NCBI GenBank assembly: GCA_977006965.1 | Contig: OZ345383.1 | Coordinates: forward strand, 1,116,001 to 1,180,000 | Origin: Phymatolithon calcareum | Taxonomy: Eukaryota > Rhodophyta > Florideophyceae > Hapalidiales | DNA: 64,000 nt | Direction of reading: 5' to 3' | Part shown: in pieces, positions 1 through 11,611 of the stretch | Position numbering within the stretch: the first letter of the stretch is position 1 | Layout: each line of letters starts with the position of its first letter | Notes under the pieces: generated by a model | Databases searched by the model: none | Told to the model about the DNA's origin: nothing | Seen by the model: the letters and a program-made list of their open reading frames with translations, nothing else | Program-made: the position numbers and the translations under genes

Positions 1-157
1 TCCCCCTCTTTTTGCAGGTGTGCATTTCTCGCCACTGCTCTACTTAAGCGGCGATCCTAATCGCATCTTAGACTGGAGCATCTCATTATCTCATCGGAGA
101 GAGATCACCCCTTTTCATGATAAACCCAACCTTATCTTGACACTCCCAGTGATTACA
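1..157 (-). repeat. Partial LTR (solo or truncated), same family as the 18-20 kb element
   Basis: The first 157 bases are a diverged copy, in inverse orientation, of the LTRs at 18089-18356 and 19585-19852. Shared blocks include the CTTAAG/CTTAAATAG TATA-like segment, the run around GGAGAGAGATCACCCC and the terminal CCAGTGATTACA. The copy is cut by the window edge, so it may be a solo LTR or part of a full element extending to the left. It carries several substitutions and small deletions and is therefore an older insertion than the 18-kb pair. The strand is given relative to the plus orientation of the 18-kb pair; the TATA-like motif of the LTR reads on the opposite strand. Confidence 0.8.
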
Positions 158-1390
158 CCTTTCAGCTCTGATTGAAACTAACATATGCCCAATGCGTTTA
201 TTTCGTGCTTATTGTCTGTTTTCAATACAGGAGAGGACCCAAATTTTCGCCGATAACGCATAGGCACCCACTCACAATGTAGCAATGTCACCCAGATTGT
301 TGTATGAGCGCGACCGAAGGGGTGAATGAACTGAATTTCCGGGCAATTAGCGTCTTTCGCGCACGCTGATTCAAGTCAATGAAAAGCATTAATTATTTTA
401 ACCGTGGTGACGACTGCTTCACTAGAGGTTTGAGTGCACAATAGTTTCTAGGGAGGTTCTGTACCATGAAGTTTGATTAAGAATAGCCCCTAAGTTTCCC
501 AGGGATGATATTGTATAACTGGATCCCACGCACTTATTACTATAGATTTCGAGTATAGTCGAACAAATGTCTTCTCCAGGCAACAGGAGAGCCAGCGCCG
601 CAAATCGCACCCCAAACAACCGTGGAGACAAGGGCAGATAATGAATTTAGTGAAGCTAGACCCTTCGAATATATTTTCAAAGCCCCAGAAGCCGAAAATT
701 TTGTCATGCTACAACTAGGAAGTCGTCGCACCGACGACCGGACCTGGTAGAGATCGCACCAGAGCCCAAGATCAGTCCCGCACGAGGCAAACTTTCCTAC
801 GTCCGTGCTGAAAACATGATTTGAATAGCGGGAGTAACTGTTTTGCAGAGATACATGTAACCGTAAAACTTTCGACATGGAAGAAAACTTCTAAATGAAA
901 GAGCATGTGTGTGGTATTGAGTCCATATTTTCCATGGACAGAGAGTGCCCGTTCTCACTTAGACATTCTGTACTCAATATCATGTGAGTGCTTGCCAAAC
1001 ATATTGACCTCAAGAAATGCAATCGATGCTAGCCGAGAACCACAACTACAGGCTTCAAACGCTGCTACATTCGCCTCTCATCAAATTTGACGTCAGAAAC
1101 CAATTCGATGCGAGATTATCATTAACAGTTTCAAATTTTTTTGACAAGTTTTTTTTAAAAAAAACTTGTCATACGAAAATACGAACAAGATTTCCTCAGG
1201 TGCTACCCCCAATAGGGTAGCTCTTCTCTTATGTTTGGTCTTTTGTCGGAGCCCCTAGCATGCATTCCCTTTTTTGAGAAATCTTACTAAAAGTTTCCGA
1301 TGCGTCGCTTATTGTTTCAGTACAGGTCTTATTCCATCTGCATATAGTCTATGGTGTTTTCACTGAGGAGCAAAAGGTCATCTAGTGCTT
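158..1390. other. Intergenic, no convincing gene
   Basis: Only short overlapping open frames without family resemblance are present. The one structured element is a perfect 28-bp palindrome at 1143-1170 (14-bp arms meeting at a T8/A8 centre). Confidence 0.6.
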
Positions 1391-1399
1391 TCTTCGATA

Positions 1400-1890
1400 T
1401 AGATCTGTCTTCTTCATTGAGTTGATAGACTTACACGTTGCGCTCCGAAGTCTCTGTGTGCTGTCTGACTTTTTTTTCCAAATTTATCCGCCATCAGTGT
1501 TGTAGACACTTGCAGAAAACCTTCCAAGGGCGTACTGAACCGCCAGTTTCCTGCGTTTCAGTTTTAGAAAATTTAAGTATTGCTGGAAGTTCACTTGTTT
1601 TGTCGTATGGGATTTTCCTCTTCCTCTTCAATTCAAGGCGCTCTCCTTCCTTTGCCAGGAATGTTGATCGAAGTGCTGAAGCAGACTTCACCGCCTCATG
1701 ACACGATTCTCTGGCTTCCATTGCTGGGATGTCATTACACGTCGCTTGAAGTTCTTCGGCGTTTCCTCTTTCGCGCGGTTCCTCTAGGTACTTCCTTCTT
1801 TTGCCTTGGTCCTTCTCAACAGCTTAAACGCCAATATTTCCCGTCGATGATGAGCAGATTGAATTCGACATAGGAGGCCGAGTGAACAAT
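1400..1890 (-). pseudogene. Degenerate copy of an unknown multicopy protein gene (copy A)
   Basis: On the minus strand, fragments in different frames resemble the better preserved copy at 9257-9927. The clearest shared motif is (K/R)RKRKIPYD followed by a short hydrophobic stretch and LxFxK/LRLPK. No frame stays open across the region, so this is a broken copy. I do not recognise the family. Its presence in at least three places (here, 7654-7990 and 9020-9960) in the same strand orientation points to a transposon-encoded protein or a retro-duplicated gene. Confidence 0.45.
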
Positions 1891-1987
1891 TTAGATTGTG
1901 ATAACGTGGAGGTGTTTCTATTAGCTTCCAAGAACTGTACAATCCAGTCCTACATACGTGTCAAAGAATCGCACACTTGAATCGACT

Positions 1988-2028
1988 AATTCCTGCACCT
2001 GGGCGAGCCTCGTCCAGGTACAGGAATT
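1988..2028. repeat. Imperfect inverted repeat (hairpin)
   Basis: Two arms of about 14 bp (AATTCCTGCACCTGG and its near-reverse-complement) flank an 11-base GC-rich loop. One of a series of long intergenic hairpins in this window. Confidence 0.6.
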
Positions 2029-2168
2029 ATACACTTGACGCTATTAGCGCCATCCGTCACTTCGTCCGCCGCGATCGAATCTTCTGCCTTCGACTTCTGC
2101 AATAGGGTTTCTCATGACCGTTATACTAAGAGATCTTTATTTCCTTCTTTATTGTATAAGGCGTTGAA

Positions 2169-2486
2169 TTAACGTGAGAACTTACCCAAGAGCAGGTTCT
2201 CACTGTTCAAAAATTGGAGTATCTCTACTTGTCTCTCCCTGTACTGGTCTTCTGCCGGTTTGCCATGCACTCTTCCGATGATCTGCCGTCGAGAGGGAGC
2301 CCGAGCAGAAAAGCGTAGGATTGGGTACTCCACGGTCTCCTTGACGGCACACGGGCACGTCTTGCACACTGGGTCGTAGGGTAGCGATTCATCCTCGCTG
2401 TGTCCATGGTGAAGGCATGCCACAATTGAACAGCAATTCAGTACAGCTCTGACATATAATATAACATCCAAGTCTTGAGATGTCAA
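2169..2486 (-). pseudogene. 3' remnant of a LINE-type reverse transcriptase gene (zf-RVT region)
   Basis: The minus-strand frame of 105 codons ends with a CKTCPC...KETVEY motif followed by an Arg-rich helix (SRRQIIGRV) and a Leu-rich tail (EILQFLNSENLLLGKF). This layout (C-x2-C, then E-T-x2-H/Y, then a basic segment) is the zinc-finger-like region found at the C terminus of many non-LTR retrotransposon reverse transcriptases. The usual His is Tyr here. No catalytic RT motifs are visible upstream, so it is a 5'-truncated fragment, as LINE copies often are. A second, more damaged copy lies at 28690-29178 and keeps the His (KETVEHLIL). Confidence 0.5.
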
Positions 2487-2489
2487 CGT

Positions 2490-5483
2490 TAGTTTGCAAT
2501 TTCAAATGAACACTCGAGCATTCAAGGATCCTGGACCCCACAATATTGGCACCAACAATTGCGTCAACATCCAATTATTAGACTTGATTGGCTGTTTCCG
2601 GCCCTGTTGCCATGTTGAGAGACGCATCCTGGACGTTTTCTGCAGCAGATCAATGTGCAGATATATGTATGTATGCGTCCTTGTCCGGGGCATGCATCTG
2701 ATTGCCTAGTGGTCCCTATAGACCACAAGTATGCAGCGTGTTGGTAAGTAACATTATACTTGTTAACATTTTTTAAAGCTTTATTCTAGTTATTACATTG
2801 GTAGACTGCCCAACTTAACCCGTACGCACTCTGGAATTTAAGTATAATGCGTGACAAACTATGTCAGTAGTTCGCGCCACTGTGGACGTCAGGAAGGCTT
2901 CCTTTGCACTTCGTCTGCCATCTTCTGTCAGCTTTTGCTCAATTCAAAAATGATTATTGGAAAAACAACTCGTCAATCCATTTTGCCAGCTTCATGCGAC
3001 CACCTGTAGCCTGCACTCCAGTCATCTACGGTATTCATTTGAAATGGGATCATTTTGAAATCATGTCCTGCTCTTGTGATGAAAGCTGAAACCAGGAATG
3101 ACGGGGCGTTTCCCGTGCGTTGTGGGCGCAGAGTGTAGTCAAGCTAGGACCATGCACGAGCTATAGGGGATGTCATCTTTCTGAGCTGCTCGGTCATTGA
3201 ACTGAGGTTCCGCCTGCTCGGTGGTGCTAAGTTAAACATGTGTTTGTTTGCACTGCTCGACTGTCTGCCCTGTTTGTTGCCGTTTACTGCCCTTGCGTGG
3301 TATACGCAATATTAGAAATTTCGTACAGGCACACAACGCTGTTCACCTTGCCTGTCCCCCGCAGGTGCTAAACACAAGAGATGATTGTTTGGTGAGACTG
3401 CTTTCCCTTCGAACGAACTTGCAAGAATGATTCGCACTTGCGGTGCTTCGTCTGGAGAAGGGATGAGGAATCGCGGAGATGATGCGCATGCCGGGCAGCC
3501 TGAGCAAGTGGCCCCCAAGACGCAGGGTGAAGAGGTTACAATTTCTCCGAAGGAAGTCGTGCCTTCTGCACTGGAAGGTCATGCCATACGTGCGAACCCT
3601 GTGACGACGTATCCGTGCACTATATGAACAAAATGGTCCAAGAATTGTTGAGCCGCTTAGGTGGAGAGTGGCGCTGGAGCTGGAATGAAACTTACAATAC
3701 CAAGCATGTCGGTCTCTCGAGTGAGGGCTCACCTGGCACTCAACGTGCTCGAGTCTTGCCCGCGGCACAGTTCAGGTAATCCGGCAGCGGTTGCAAGTGC
3801 GCTGAACGCCAGCGGTAAGCACAGCGGCAACTGGGTATGATAGAAAGTCCGAGAAATTCGCGTACAACCGACAAAGAGGCAGGTTCATTCTCAACAGCAG
3901 CGCTCGACTTTACGGAGCACCACAGCTCACAGCAACTGCCGAGTCCCTTTGGTCGATACCTCAATCACAACCCACCACGACAGTGGTGACTTCTGAAGTC
4001 ACTAGAATCAAATTTCTTGTCTTCAGTAGGCCATTCTGGCCATCAGCCATAGTCCCGCATTTCAGCGGTCCATCTCAAGAGCGGACCGTCTTTTGCTCAA
4101 AGAGTTCGAACTTGAGCATTACGCAAACACCAACCGCGGCGCAACAGCCGCGCGCTTCTGAGAAAAATGTCAAGTCACGTGTACAGCCGACAAACAACAG
4201 GGCGAACAGCCCAATCGCGGAGCGCAGGTGTAGCTTTAACTCAACAAAGCCGAGCGCACTGGTCGAGAGAACTGCACCTCAAAGACCAACCAACACAGAC
4301 CGATGGCCACTTTCACCGTTTACGGCAACTGCCCGATACGCCGACTGATGTTCCCTTTTTTCCATTGACGCTTCACCCCACCCTAAGTAGGCATCCTTTT
4401 TCCTGTAGTTTTGATACGAGGGCCACTCCCACGACCAAACAGCAGCGACTAACACAGCGCCACGACATCCCTACCCGTCAAATTCTCCAGCAGACCAGCT
4501 CTCGGGATATTGCTCAACACCAACCCTCTGTGACGTAGTCGAAAGAACTCGTAAACATGGACACACGGCCACTGCTGCGAATTTGCCTGCCCGACTGGCA
4601 CGATGGGAAAGCTCTCCAAGCAAGACCGCATCTAGATGGTCAATAAAATATTAGTTTGCGCTCGGTGTGCTAGGTTCTGCTGGCTTCAGGAATCGAGCTT
4701 GTTTTAATTGATGCTTGTTCCGCGTCAATAAGTATTGCAGAGGTGTTGCACAAGCGTATGGGTTGCTCCTACCAGTACGGGTGTTTCACTTGTTGAAGCC
4801 GTTTCCGGACGGGTTGGCAGAACGCCTTGCTGTCTCCTGGAGACAAGATCATGTTGCGGGGAAAGACTTAGAGCAGCACTGACTTGGTTTTCGCGCGCGG
4901 CGCTTGGAACACCTCGCAAATTGTTTTTCGACAGGAAAAAAGGACCTTGAATATCCCTCTCCTGAAATAAATGATAATAATAGAGCCTCTACAAGTGCGA
5001 CGGCTTTTTCAATGATCTTCTTCGGGCTTTGATCTAAATCCGCCATGTGACAACTAATCTCTCTTTCTGTCCGCTGGAGACTGTGGCATTCTGAAGTAGG
5101 TAAAACGTATATTTTAAGCACAAGAGGTTTCATTGCTTTGACTCTTTCTAATGAAAATAATGGGCCTCAACTCAGCACATAATACCGTTGACGTCAAGTT
5201 TGTGTTCTTTTCTAAAGCGGGCCTGCGGAGCATCGAGGCATCATATGATGTAAACATCTGGGTGCGCCACCGATAGCATCCTTAAATGGCCCTCCTACAT
5301 ACATAGTGTACATTCGACTGTATCCTGAGTCTCCAGTATGGCAAAGCAGGAAAATTGGGTTCCATCACACGGGCCCTGAAACAATACGGTCCAGACATCC
5401 AAATCGCAAGACCAATGATTTGTCTCAAATAGTGGTCAATAAGCAAAGTTCCTCTGGCTCATGTCGACCCAAGTAGTGCCCCT
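2490..5483. other. Gene-poor stretch
   Basis: No recognisable gene. A small frame at 3427-3627 (+, ATG start, 66 codons, hydrophilic) could encode a peptide but has no family resemblance and no flanking signals. An 18-bp hairpin (GTGGTC-CCTATA-GACCAC) lies at 2711-2728. The rest is AT/GC-mixed sequence without open frames of note. Confidence 0.5.
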
Positions 5484-6248
5484 CTAGTTGTAAGCAACCC
5501 CCCAAACGCCATGCAGCGCCCTCCTCACATAAGTTTCACCGTGCAGAGTCCCACCAGTAGCATCAACTCCCGTGAGAGCGTAACTTGCTCTTAACGGTGC
5601 GAGAATCGAAGCGGCAATGGGAATAGGAACAGCCCTTGTATACGTGCTTGCAATAAATCCATCAACCACAATACTGCCGTCCATTGTCTGCGGGTTGTAC
5701 AACCCTTCCTCAACAACTCTCTGTCTTCTCCGTACCTTAGCAAACGACCCGTTAACCAACTTGAGATAGTCTCCCTTCTCGACTTCATTCGCAGCGCAAG
5801 TTCCACGTGAAGTATGTAAATAGTGTCCCGGTGATGCCGTGAGAGCGCCTACGTCAGTTCCCAGACGTATAAATTCAAACAGGCCATGTTGTCTGTGGGA
5901 GAACATAAACACATCTGATGAGCTTGTCGTTCCTGTGCGCACACGGTCGCCGACCAGGAGCGCGTCCAGTCGGACTTGCTTTCCTTGCACCTGCGCGAGC
6001 GCACTGGCAGGGAAACATCTTCTCTCTTCTTCTTCATCTTCTCCTGAAACTCCGCCGTATATACCGCCTCTTGTCTTTTTGGCTTTACCTTTGTTGCCTC
6101 CAAATATGCTACCTCTGCTGCTGCCCCCACGGCTGCTTCCTCCGCCGCCGCCGCGTCGACGCACTGTTTTTTCGAGCGAAGGCATGGGACTGGAGATGCA
6201 GGTCGCAAAGAGGAGGAACGTCATCGAAACTCGGAATAGGGCAGTCAT
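5484..6248 (-). CDS. Small secreted Hint-domain (hedgehog/intein-like) protein 1
   Basis: A 254-residue protein on a single exon; the ATG at 6248 opens a signal peptide (about residues 1-20, hydrophobic core FLLFATCISS). Residues 29-66 are Arg/Gly/Ser/Lys-rich, starting with VRRRGGGGG, then an acidic block (GEDEEEE, 69-76) precedes Cys78 in the motif CFPA. From Cys78 the sequence is a Hint fold: block A with the candidate nucleophile Cys78, a B-type motif ASPGHYLH, and a GLYNPQT..G.IVVDGF strand pair like the end of hedgehog autoprocessing domains. About 55 further residues (LAPLRASYAL.GVDATGG) are shared with the paralogues. By analogy with Hedgehog and inteins the domain could form a thioester at Cys78 and release or lipidate the N-terminal part; that is inference. 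The Cys of the hedgehog SCY motif is Thr here (STY). A TTTAAA at about 6355 is a possible TATA element. Confidence 0.85.
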   Translation of the reverse strand: MTALFRVSMTFLLFATCISSPMPSLEKTVRRRGGGGGSSRGGSSRGSIFGGNKGKAKKTRGGIYGGVSGEDEEEERRCFPASALAQVQGKQVRLDALLVGDRVRTGTTSSSDVFMFSHRQHGLFEFIRLGTDVGALTASPGHYLHTSRGTCAANEVEKGDYLKLVNGSFAKVRRRQRVVEEGLYNPQTMDGSIVVDGFIASTYTRAVPIPIAASILAPLRASYALTGVDATGGTLHGETYVRRALHGVWGVAYN

Positions 6249-7560
6249 GATGCAAAAGTGAAATTGCGGGGATGTTTCTATCAGCTAGCTCCGCCCCAGG
6301 TGTTTGTGACGCTCGCAGGGTTTTCGTGGGTTCAATTCTGGGGTTGGGCGTCAATTTAAAGCCGTGCGACATGCGAGGGTGGAATGAATGAAAGCTTGCG
6401 ATGCCAAGGGTCGTTAAAGCTACCTATGCACGTACAGTACAATTGGCTGTGCTGAAGACTCGTGATGCTCACGTTAGAACATAGAACGACCGCAACAGTG
6501 CGGGAGAGCAAATTAATTTGCTTTTTTTAAAACCAAATGTTCCTGCACTATGATTAACCAATTATGACTACAGGTAATGTGAATATCGAGACACGTGTCT
6601 ATTTGTTGTCTTCTATTGGTTGGCGAATTATAGGAAGCCAAGCACAGAAATTGATTCGCTGTCTCTCGCACTCGTTCGACTAACAACTAAAGTGGAGGCG
6701 TTTGCGTTTTCGTCAAGGACCTAAGGACTGGCGACCCTTTGGCAAGCGCTTATTGCACACCTTTCATTCATGACACAGCGACGCTGTAGAAGACAGTAAG
6801 TGTGTGCATCTCTATTAGAGAGATGATGAACGATCATTGTTCAGACAACTTTCAAGGACGACGAGTGGCAACATCATGATGCGCATGATGCGACTGAACA
6901 AACTTGTATGTGCATGCTGAAAGTTTGGCAACAGCCGGTGCCAAAAATGACGGCCGACGTATCATACATACACGCCGTGCGTCTCGAGATCACGGTACAT
7001 TGAGTGTCGGGATCATCAGTGGACAGTGTCCACCGACACCCAAGGCAGTGCAACAACAAGACTGATAGCTCTGAAATAAGATGATGAGAACGTTCTGAAC
7101 TTCAGAACTTGCATGATCGGAACGTCGCGCTCTGTTGATCCATCTCAGACTAGAAATGAGCATCGATATTTGGGTATCAAAGAAAGCATCGATGTTGAGC
7201 CATGTTTTTCTGGTATCAATGAATATCGTTTCGCCAATGACATCGATACTATCAAGGGTATGATGGACTGTAATAGCCATATACACGTACACTTCGTGGC
7301 GTACGTGTAACTGATTGAATTGGTACTGTAATGAAATGTATTTCGCAGTTCCCGCAAGAACCGCTCATTTCATTCCTTCTACAAGCCACGTGGCTGAAGT
7401 TATGACACGTGGACGTCAGTAGTCCATTCCTATTGAGAAAACTCTTGATAGTATCAAAGGAAAAATCGAGTACCAGGCCTTGAACAAATTTCCTTGATAC
7501 TCTTTCATACGTCTGATATATCATCAAGCTTTAGGGGCAAGCAGTCGGTATGAAATCAAG
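6249..7560. other. Intergenic between the Hint 1 gene and decayed repeats
   Basis: The first 120 bases are the probable promoter and 5' leader of Hint gene 1. Beyond that only short unrelated frames occur. A 14-bp palindrome (GCAAATTAATTTGC) sits near 6508-6521, and the sequence around 7150-7260 repeats the words ATCGAT and GGTATCAA several times. Nothing else is supported. Confidence 0.5.
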
Positions 7561-7570
7561 TCTTTCAAAA

Positions 7571-7651
7571 TTAATTTGCTTGATTTTTTTTAAAACAAAT
7601 CAAGCAAATTAAATTTGGAAAATACTACTTTTTTTAAAAAAAAGTAGTATT
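7571..7651. repeat. Two adjacent long palindromes
   Basis: The first has 16-bp arms (TTAATTTGCTTGATTT at 7571-7586 and its complement at 7597-7612). The second is an almost perfect 31-bp palindrome at 7621-7651 (AATACTACTTTTTTT and its reverse complement). The second palindrome abuts the 3' end of the degenerate gene copy at 7654, and a decayed version of it stands at the same place next to the copy at 9020, so it is probably part of that repeated unit. Confidence 0.75.
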
Positions 7652-7653
7652 TA

Positions 7654-8000
7654 TTACACGCTCCCAGTAACACTCTTGAGACTGTGAAGGAGATACGTTT
7701 CAGCTGCTACAGACTTGTAGCTTAGTGTAACATTCGTATATGACCCTTCCGGAAGTTCTATGTCGTGACCCACTTCAGGGTGTGGGAAAAGCTTGGAGTC
7801 CACTATCGGCAGTTCGAGCTCGCAATTCTTGTCATTGGGTTTTCTATTCCATATCATTGTAAAAGGCAAGAAGAGTAGCTGGTCAAGTGCTTCTTCGGTC
7901 ATCTTGGTCTCTTCTCTGGTCACCTGGTGTCTGGAAAAATGATTTCCTACCGTGTCCATGAGCCTTGGTACGATTTCGTCAAATTTTTCTTCTGCAGGAT
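7654..8000 (-). pseudogene. 3' part of the unknown multicopy gene (copy B)
   Basis: The minus frame of 101 codons contains TREETKMTEEALDQLLFLPF, closely matching TGEETKKTEEALDQLLFF in the copy at 9257-9697. It continues beyond that point into about 55 residues (pattern ELPIVDSKLFPHPEVGH) that are frameshifted in the other copy. About 110 bases at its 3' end (7634-7745) align with 9020-9130 at the DNA level. The upstream half of the gene is not preserved here. Function unknown; no signal peptide, membrane segment or catalytic motif is visible. Confidence 0.5.
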
Positions 8001-9015
8001 TTAGTGCCTAGTGGGGGAAATCTCCGAAACGCCCACTTCACTGCCGATTGACGGCGTCGTACTGCTCTTTCCTATCTCAGACGCGTCTCGTGTCGGGTCC
8101 GCTCGGAAAGTTCTCAGCAAGGGATGGTTAAAGCCCCGTGCCTTCAGTAGTAGGTATTGTTGCTCTACTGCATTCAAAGGATGCGCACTGTACACTATTC
8201 CCATACTCATCGAGCTTCCTTGTATCAATGGAGCCAAACCCCTACACTCTTGTTATGTCGCCAGACTCCGTCAAACTGAGAGCGAAAATTTTCTTATGCA
8301 AAAGAAACAACATCCACTGTTGTTGTTTGTTTGTGTATCAAAACAAATACTGTTGACAGGAGGAAACAGTTGTTTCGCACAATTCAATTTGGCATTTCCC
8401 CAATGGAACTAACACCGTTTCAAGGTTCTGGTAGGCCATGTGAACGGCCGTAACGTTGGATGTTACGCGCTGCACATCGCGCGTAATCCGAAACCAGCTC
8501 CAACCAAAGTGATCCCCAATTTGGCATCAACCACAGGTTGGATGCATTCCCGCGCGCATTCTCGCGCCGGCCATCCCAATTCGGCAACAACTGCGCGCTG
8601 GCACATATTTCGCGCGCATTTAGTTCCCTCGTTTCCATTTCTGTTCCTGAGTTGCTAGAACACGCACTCGCGTCCAGACCAGACACCTAGATTGCACGTT
8701 GTATCAGAATATAGCACGCCGCACTCGACCGATACACAGAGGGAGACAGCGATCAATACACTTGCCATTCTTTCTTCACAACCATCCTTGTTCTTTTTCC
8801 CATCTGCTATATAGCCGCATTCCCCTTTCCTTCATTCAGGGTTATTCAGCCACATTGGAAGAATAAGCTATCCATACCGAGTCAGACGTCCTTATCTAGC
8901 TATGTTCATCAAGCTTCTGTTATGAAGGATCTCATCCTAGGCGCGTGGTGGCTCATGAAATTCGCTCCAGATACAAAATTTTATGCTTGCTTTTCTCAAT
9001 CTATTCCCAGTTTTT
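8001..9015. other. Intergenic
   Basis: No supported gene. 8550-8620 is rich in CGCGCG words. Short frames at 8011-8412 and 8420-8686 overlap on opposite strands and show no family resemblance. Confidence 0.5.
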
Positions 9016-9019
9016 TTTT

Positions 9020-9960
9020 ATTTTTTTTAGTAGTATTTATTAAACGCTCTCAGTAACACTCTTTAGACTGTAAGGGAGATGCGTTTCAGTTGCTACAGCC
9101 TTGTAGCATAGTATAACATTCATATATGCTTCTTCCGCAATCTTGTATATCGTGGCCCTAGCTGCAAAAACCCACATCGGACGGATGTGGGAAAAGCTTA
9201 GAGTCCTCTATGCGCTCAGCGGCGATTCGAGCTCGCAATTCTTATCCTTTGTTTTTCTATTCCATGTCCTCGTAAAAGGCACTGGTGAAGAAGAGTAGCT
9301 GGTCCAGTGCTTCTTCGGTCTTCTTGGTCTCTTCTCCGGTCAGCTGGTATCTCGCCAAAGACGTTTCAACTGTGTGCAATAGCCTTGATATGATTTCGCC
9401 AAATTTGTCTTCTAGTAGTGTCGTGCTCAGCGGGGGAAATCTCCCAAACGCCCACTTCACCGCCAATTGACGATGACGTACTTTCGGAAGCCTTAAAATC
9501 ACTGGAATTGCTCCGACTATATCGTACGGTATCTTTCTCTTTCTGCTTGATTCCAAAGACTCCCCTTCATCATTGAAGAGTGATGCTTTCAGAGATCCTG
9601 CCGACATTCCTTGCTTAAGATACTCCAAGGCCTTCTCGAACTGCTCATGCCTTAGCATTGCTGCCATGTCCCGACACACCCATTGCAATTCATCCACGTC
9701 TCTGCAATCCTTTGGGACGCCAGTAGGCTCTCTTTTTTTGTCTTGGCTCTCACGAGCATTTTGAGCGCTAAAACCATTCTCCTGTCTTCAGGTGCTTGGA
9801 TGCGACAGAGAAGACGAAGTCTTGCAGACCGGTTTTTCGCGATTGGTCCAAGGACTTGAGAGAAAAAGGTCCTCTCTACCTCTTCAATAGCTGTCTGGAT
9901 TCTCGGCGTCCAAGGTGTTAGATGCATGGCATACTCCCATCTTGGCTGTATCAGTGCCTT
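9020..9960 (-). pseudogene. Longest copy of the unknown multicopy gene (copy C), frameshifted
   Basis: Two minus-strand frames are joined by a frameshift near 9690: 9652-9927 (TPWTPRIQTAIEEVERTFF..., ending in LLASQRIAETW) and 9257-9697 (MDELQWVCRDMAAML..., through RKRKIPYD to TEEALDQLLFF). A third, more damaged segment at 9020-9250 aligns with the 3' end of copy B. The joined product would be a helical, charged protein of roughly 290 residues without membrane segments. I recognise no domain. The conserved words RKRKIPYD and EALDQLLFF define the family within this window. Confidence 0.5.
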
Positions 9961-10136
9961 AATCTATTCCCAGTGCCCCACACTAACATCAGATGCACCA
10001 ATAGTTGTAGGCTAAAGGTCTGCTCTATTCTTTCTCGAAAGAAGCTAGTCTAAAGGTACAGACATTGCAAGCGCACGCGTAGCAACAAGGAGCCGTGGAA
10101 ATGGGCTATCTTCGATGTGGAATCTCGCGACGCTAT

Positions 10137-10317
10137 ATACCTATTTTTCTTTCTTTCCTTCTATTGCAGATTTCGGAGTTGTCCTAAAACAACTCCACAT
10201 CCTTACGGCTACATTACACTTTAACAGATACGAGTGGTAGTTGATGTCACCTTCAAAGGGATGACCCGGATTGCAAACCATTTAGGATGCTCACGGTAGC
10301 TGGTCATCTCGTTACCT
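10137..10317 (-). repeat. Dispersed 3'-module repeat (copy 1)
   Basis: Reverse complement of the repeat seen at 26646-26900 and 50183-50430. Shared blocks are GTAACGAGATGACCAGCTAC, GAGCATCCTAAATGGTTT and the segment CCGTAAGGATGTGGAGTTGTT. The module corresponds to the last codons and 3' flank of the phosphotransferase-like gene at 50367-51769, so this is a 5'-truncated relic of that unit. Confidence 0.7.
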
Positions 10318-11611
10318 TCTTTCATCGCCTTCTGTTCTCTCTTCCCGCTTCCTTGAGCATTGCGGCACACCACACAGGGCGGAATCCATGTACTACCAAA
10401 CTATCAGAAGGTGATAGTATTCTCCCATGGGGAGGCCGAAACCTACTTTTCAATTCGCTGCACTCTCAACGTCACTAGCTATAACTTTGATCCTACGTTG
10501 CTTTGGGTAGATTCGTCTAATGACGAGCGGCAGGCAGTCAAGAAGGGTGCTTACAATTAGCTCGCAGGATTTAAAGCCCTGTCGTAATCTAAGGTAGAGG
10601 TCAACATAGAATCACTGCTTGCTCGCCCCACAGGGGAATAAACATTCATAATTATTATTGATCCTACGTTTTGGAACAGTGGCTTTAAATTATGTCGTCC
10701 GTCTCTCGCGGCTTCAGTTCTTCTACTTCCGAGAGCTTTTCAGTAGAGAGTCATCCGCGAGGAACGTCTCATGGTATAAGAGATATCCCGCAGAGTCGGG
10801 GACAGCTATGACCATTCTCAATGGCCACAACGGTAATCTCGAAAGCCTGTAGACACCGAGATGCAGTCGAGAGGCACTTTTCGACCTTCCTGAGATTGTA
10901 ATGTTTGCCAAGGATCTTGTCGAGTTCGCTTGGTATGATTTTTCTGCATGCCAACGGAGCTTGACGAGTTTTCGGTGAGGTCAAGAAATCGAATCTGTTT
11001 CCACATCGTTGCTATCAATCCAACCAAAGCAATATCAGGGTGCCAGCAACTGTCGTCCTCTGGTTGACACTATTCACCACGATCACATGGGCGAGCAAGT
11101 AGTCGCGTACAACCAAGTGTACAGAACTCGCGTTTATCAAGTCACCAACGACTTCTCAACTGTTTAAAACTTTACGACGATTGTCCAGATGAAGTTAAGA
11201 TGTGCTGGTGGCGTAACTTCTTGACGACAATTTATCGGACAAACAGGAACTCAAACGGCGGAGTTCTGCAGAGAGAAACCATGTATAAAATGAAAAGTTT
11301 ATATTGATTAGCATTAACATTTTGGGTGTCAACCGTTTCCGCACTAACGGGGAAAATGATGCGGCTATAAATGGAAATATGGAAAAATGTCAAGTGACGA
11401 GATGTGTTTGGGCCTCGGCGACTCGTCAATCGAAGTTCTACTCTGCGACTCAAGCAAAATCTTCCCGACTGTAATTAACAATCAATGCGATGATTTATAG
11501 AAGTGATGCAGCGGAAACGCACTGAACACGACAAAAAGTCTCGTGGCGACCACTCGGAGAAAAGGAAATACACACTGTTGACAATTTTTCGTAATATAAT
11601 ATCGGCACTTC
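10318..11611. other. Intergenic
   Basis: No gene supported; short overlapping frames only. The last ~150 bases are probably the 3' flank of the minus-strand Hint gene 2, which ends at 11612. Confidence 0.5.

Noticed and set aside
3343-3768. 141-codon minus frame as a gene
   Set aside because: No domain, no promoter-like signal, and the opposite strand is open over much of the same region.
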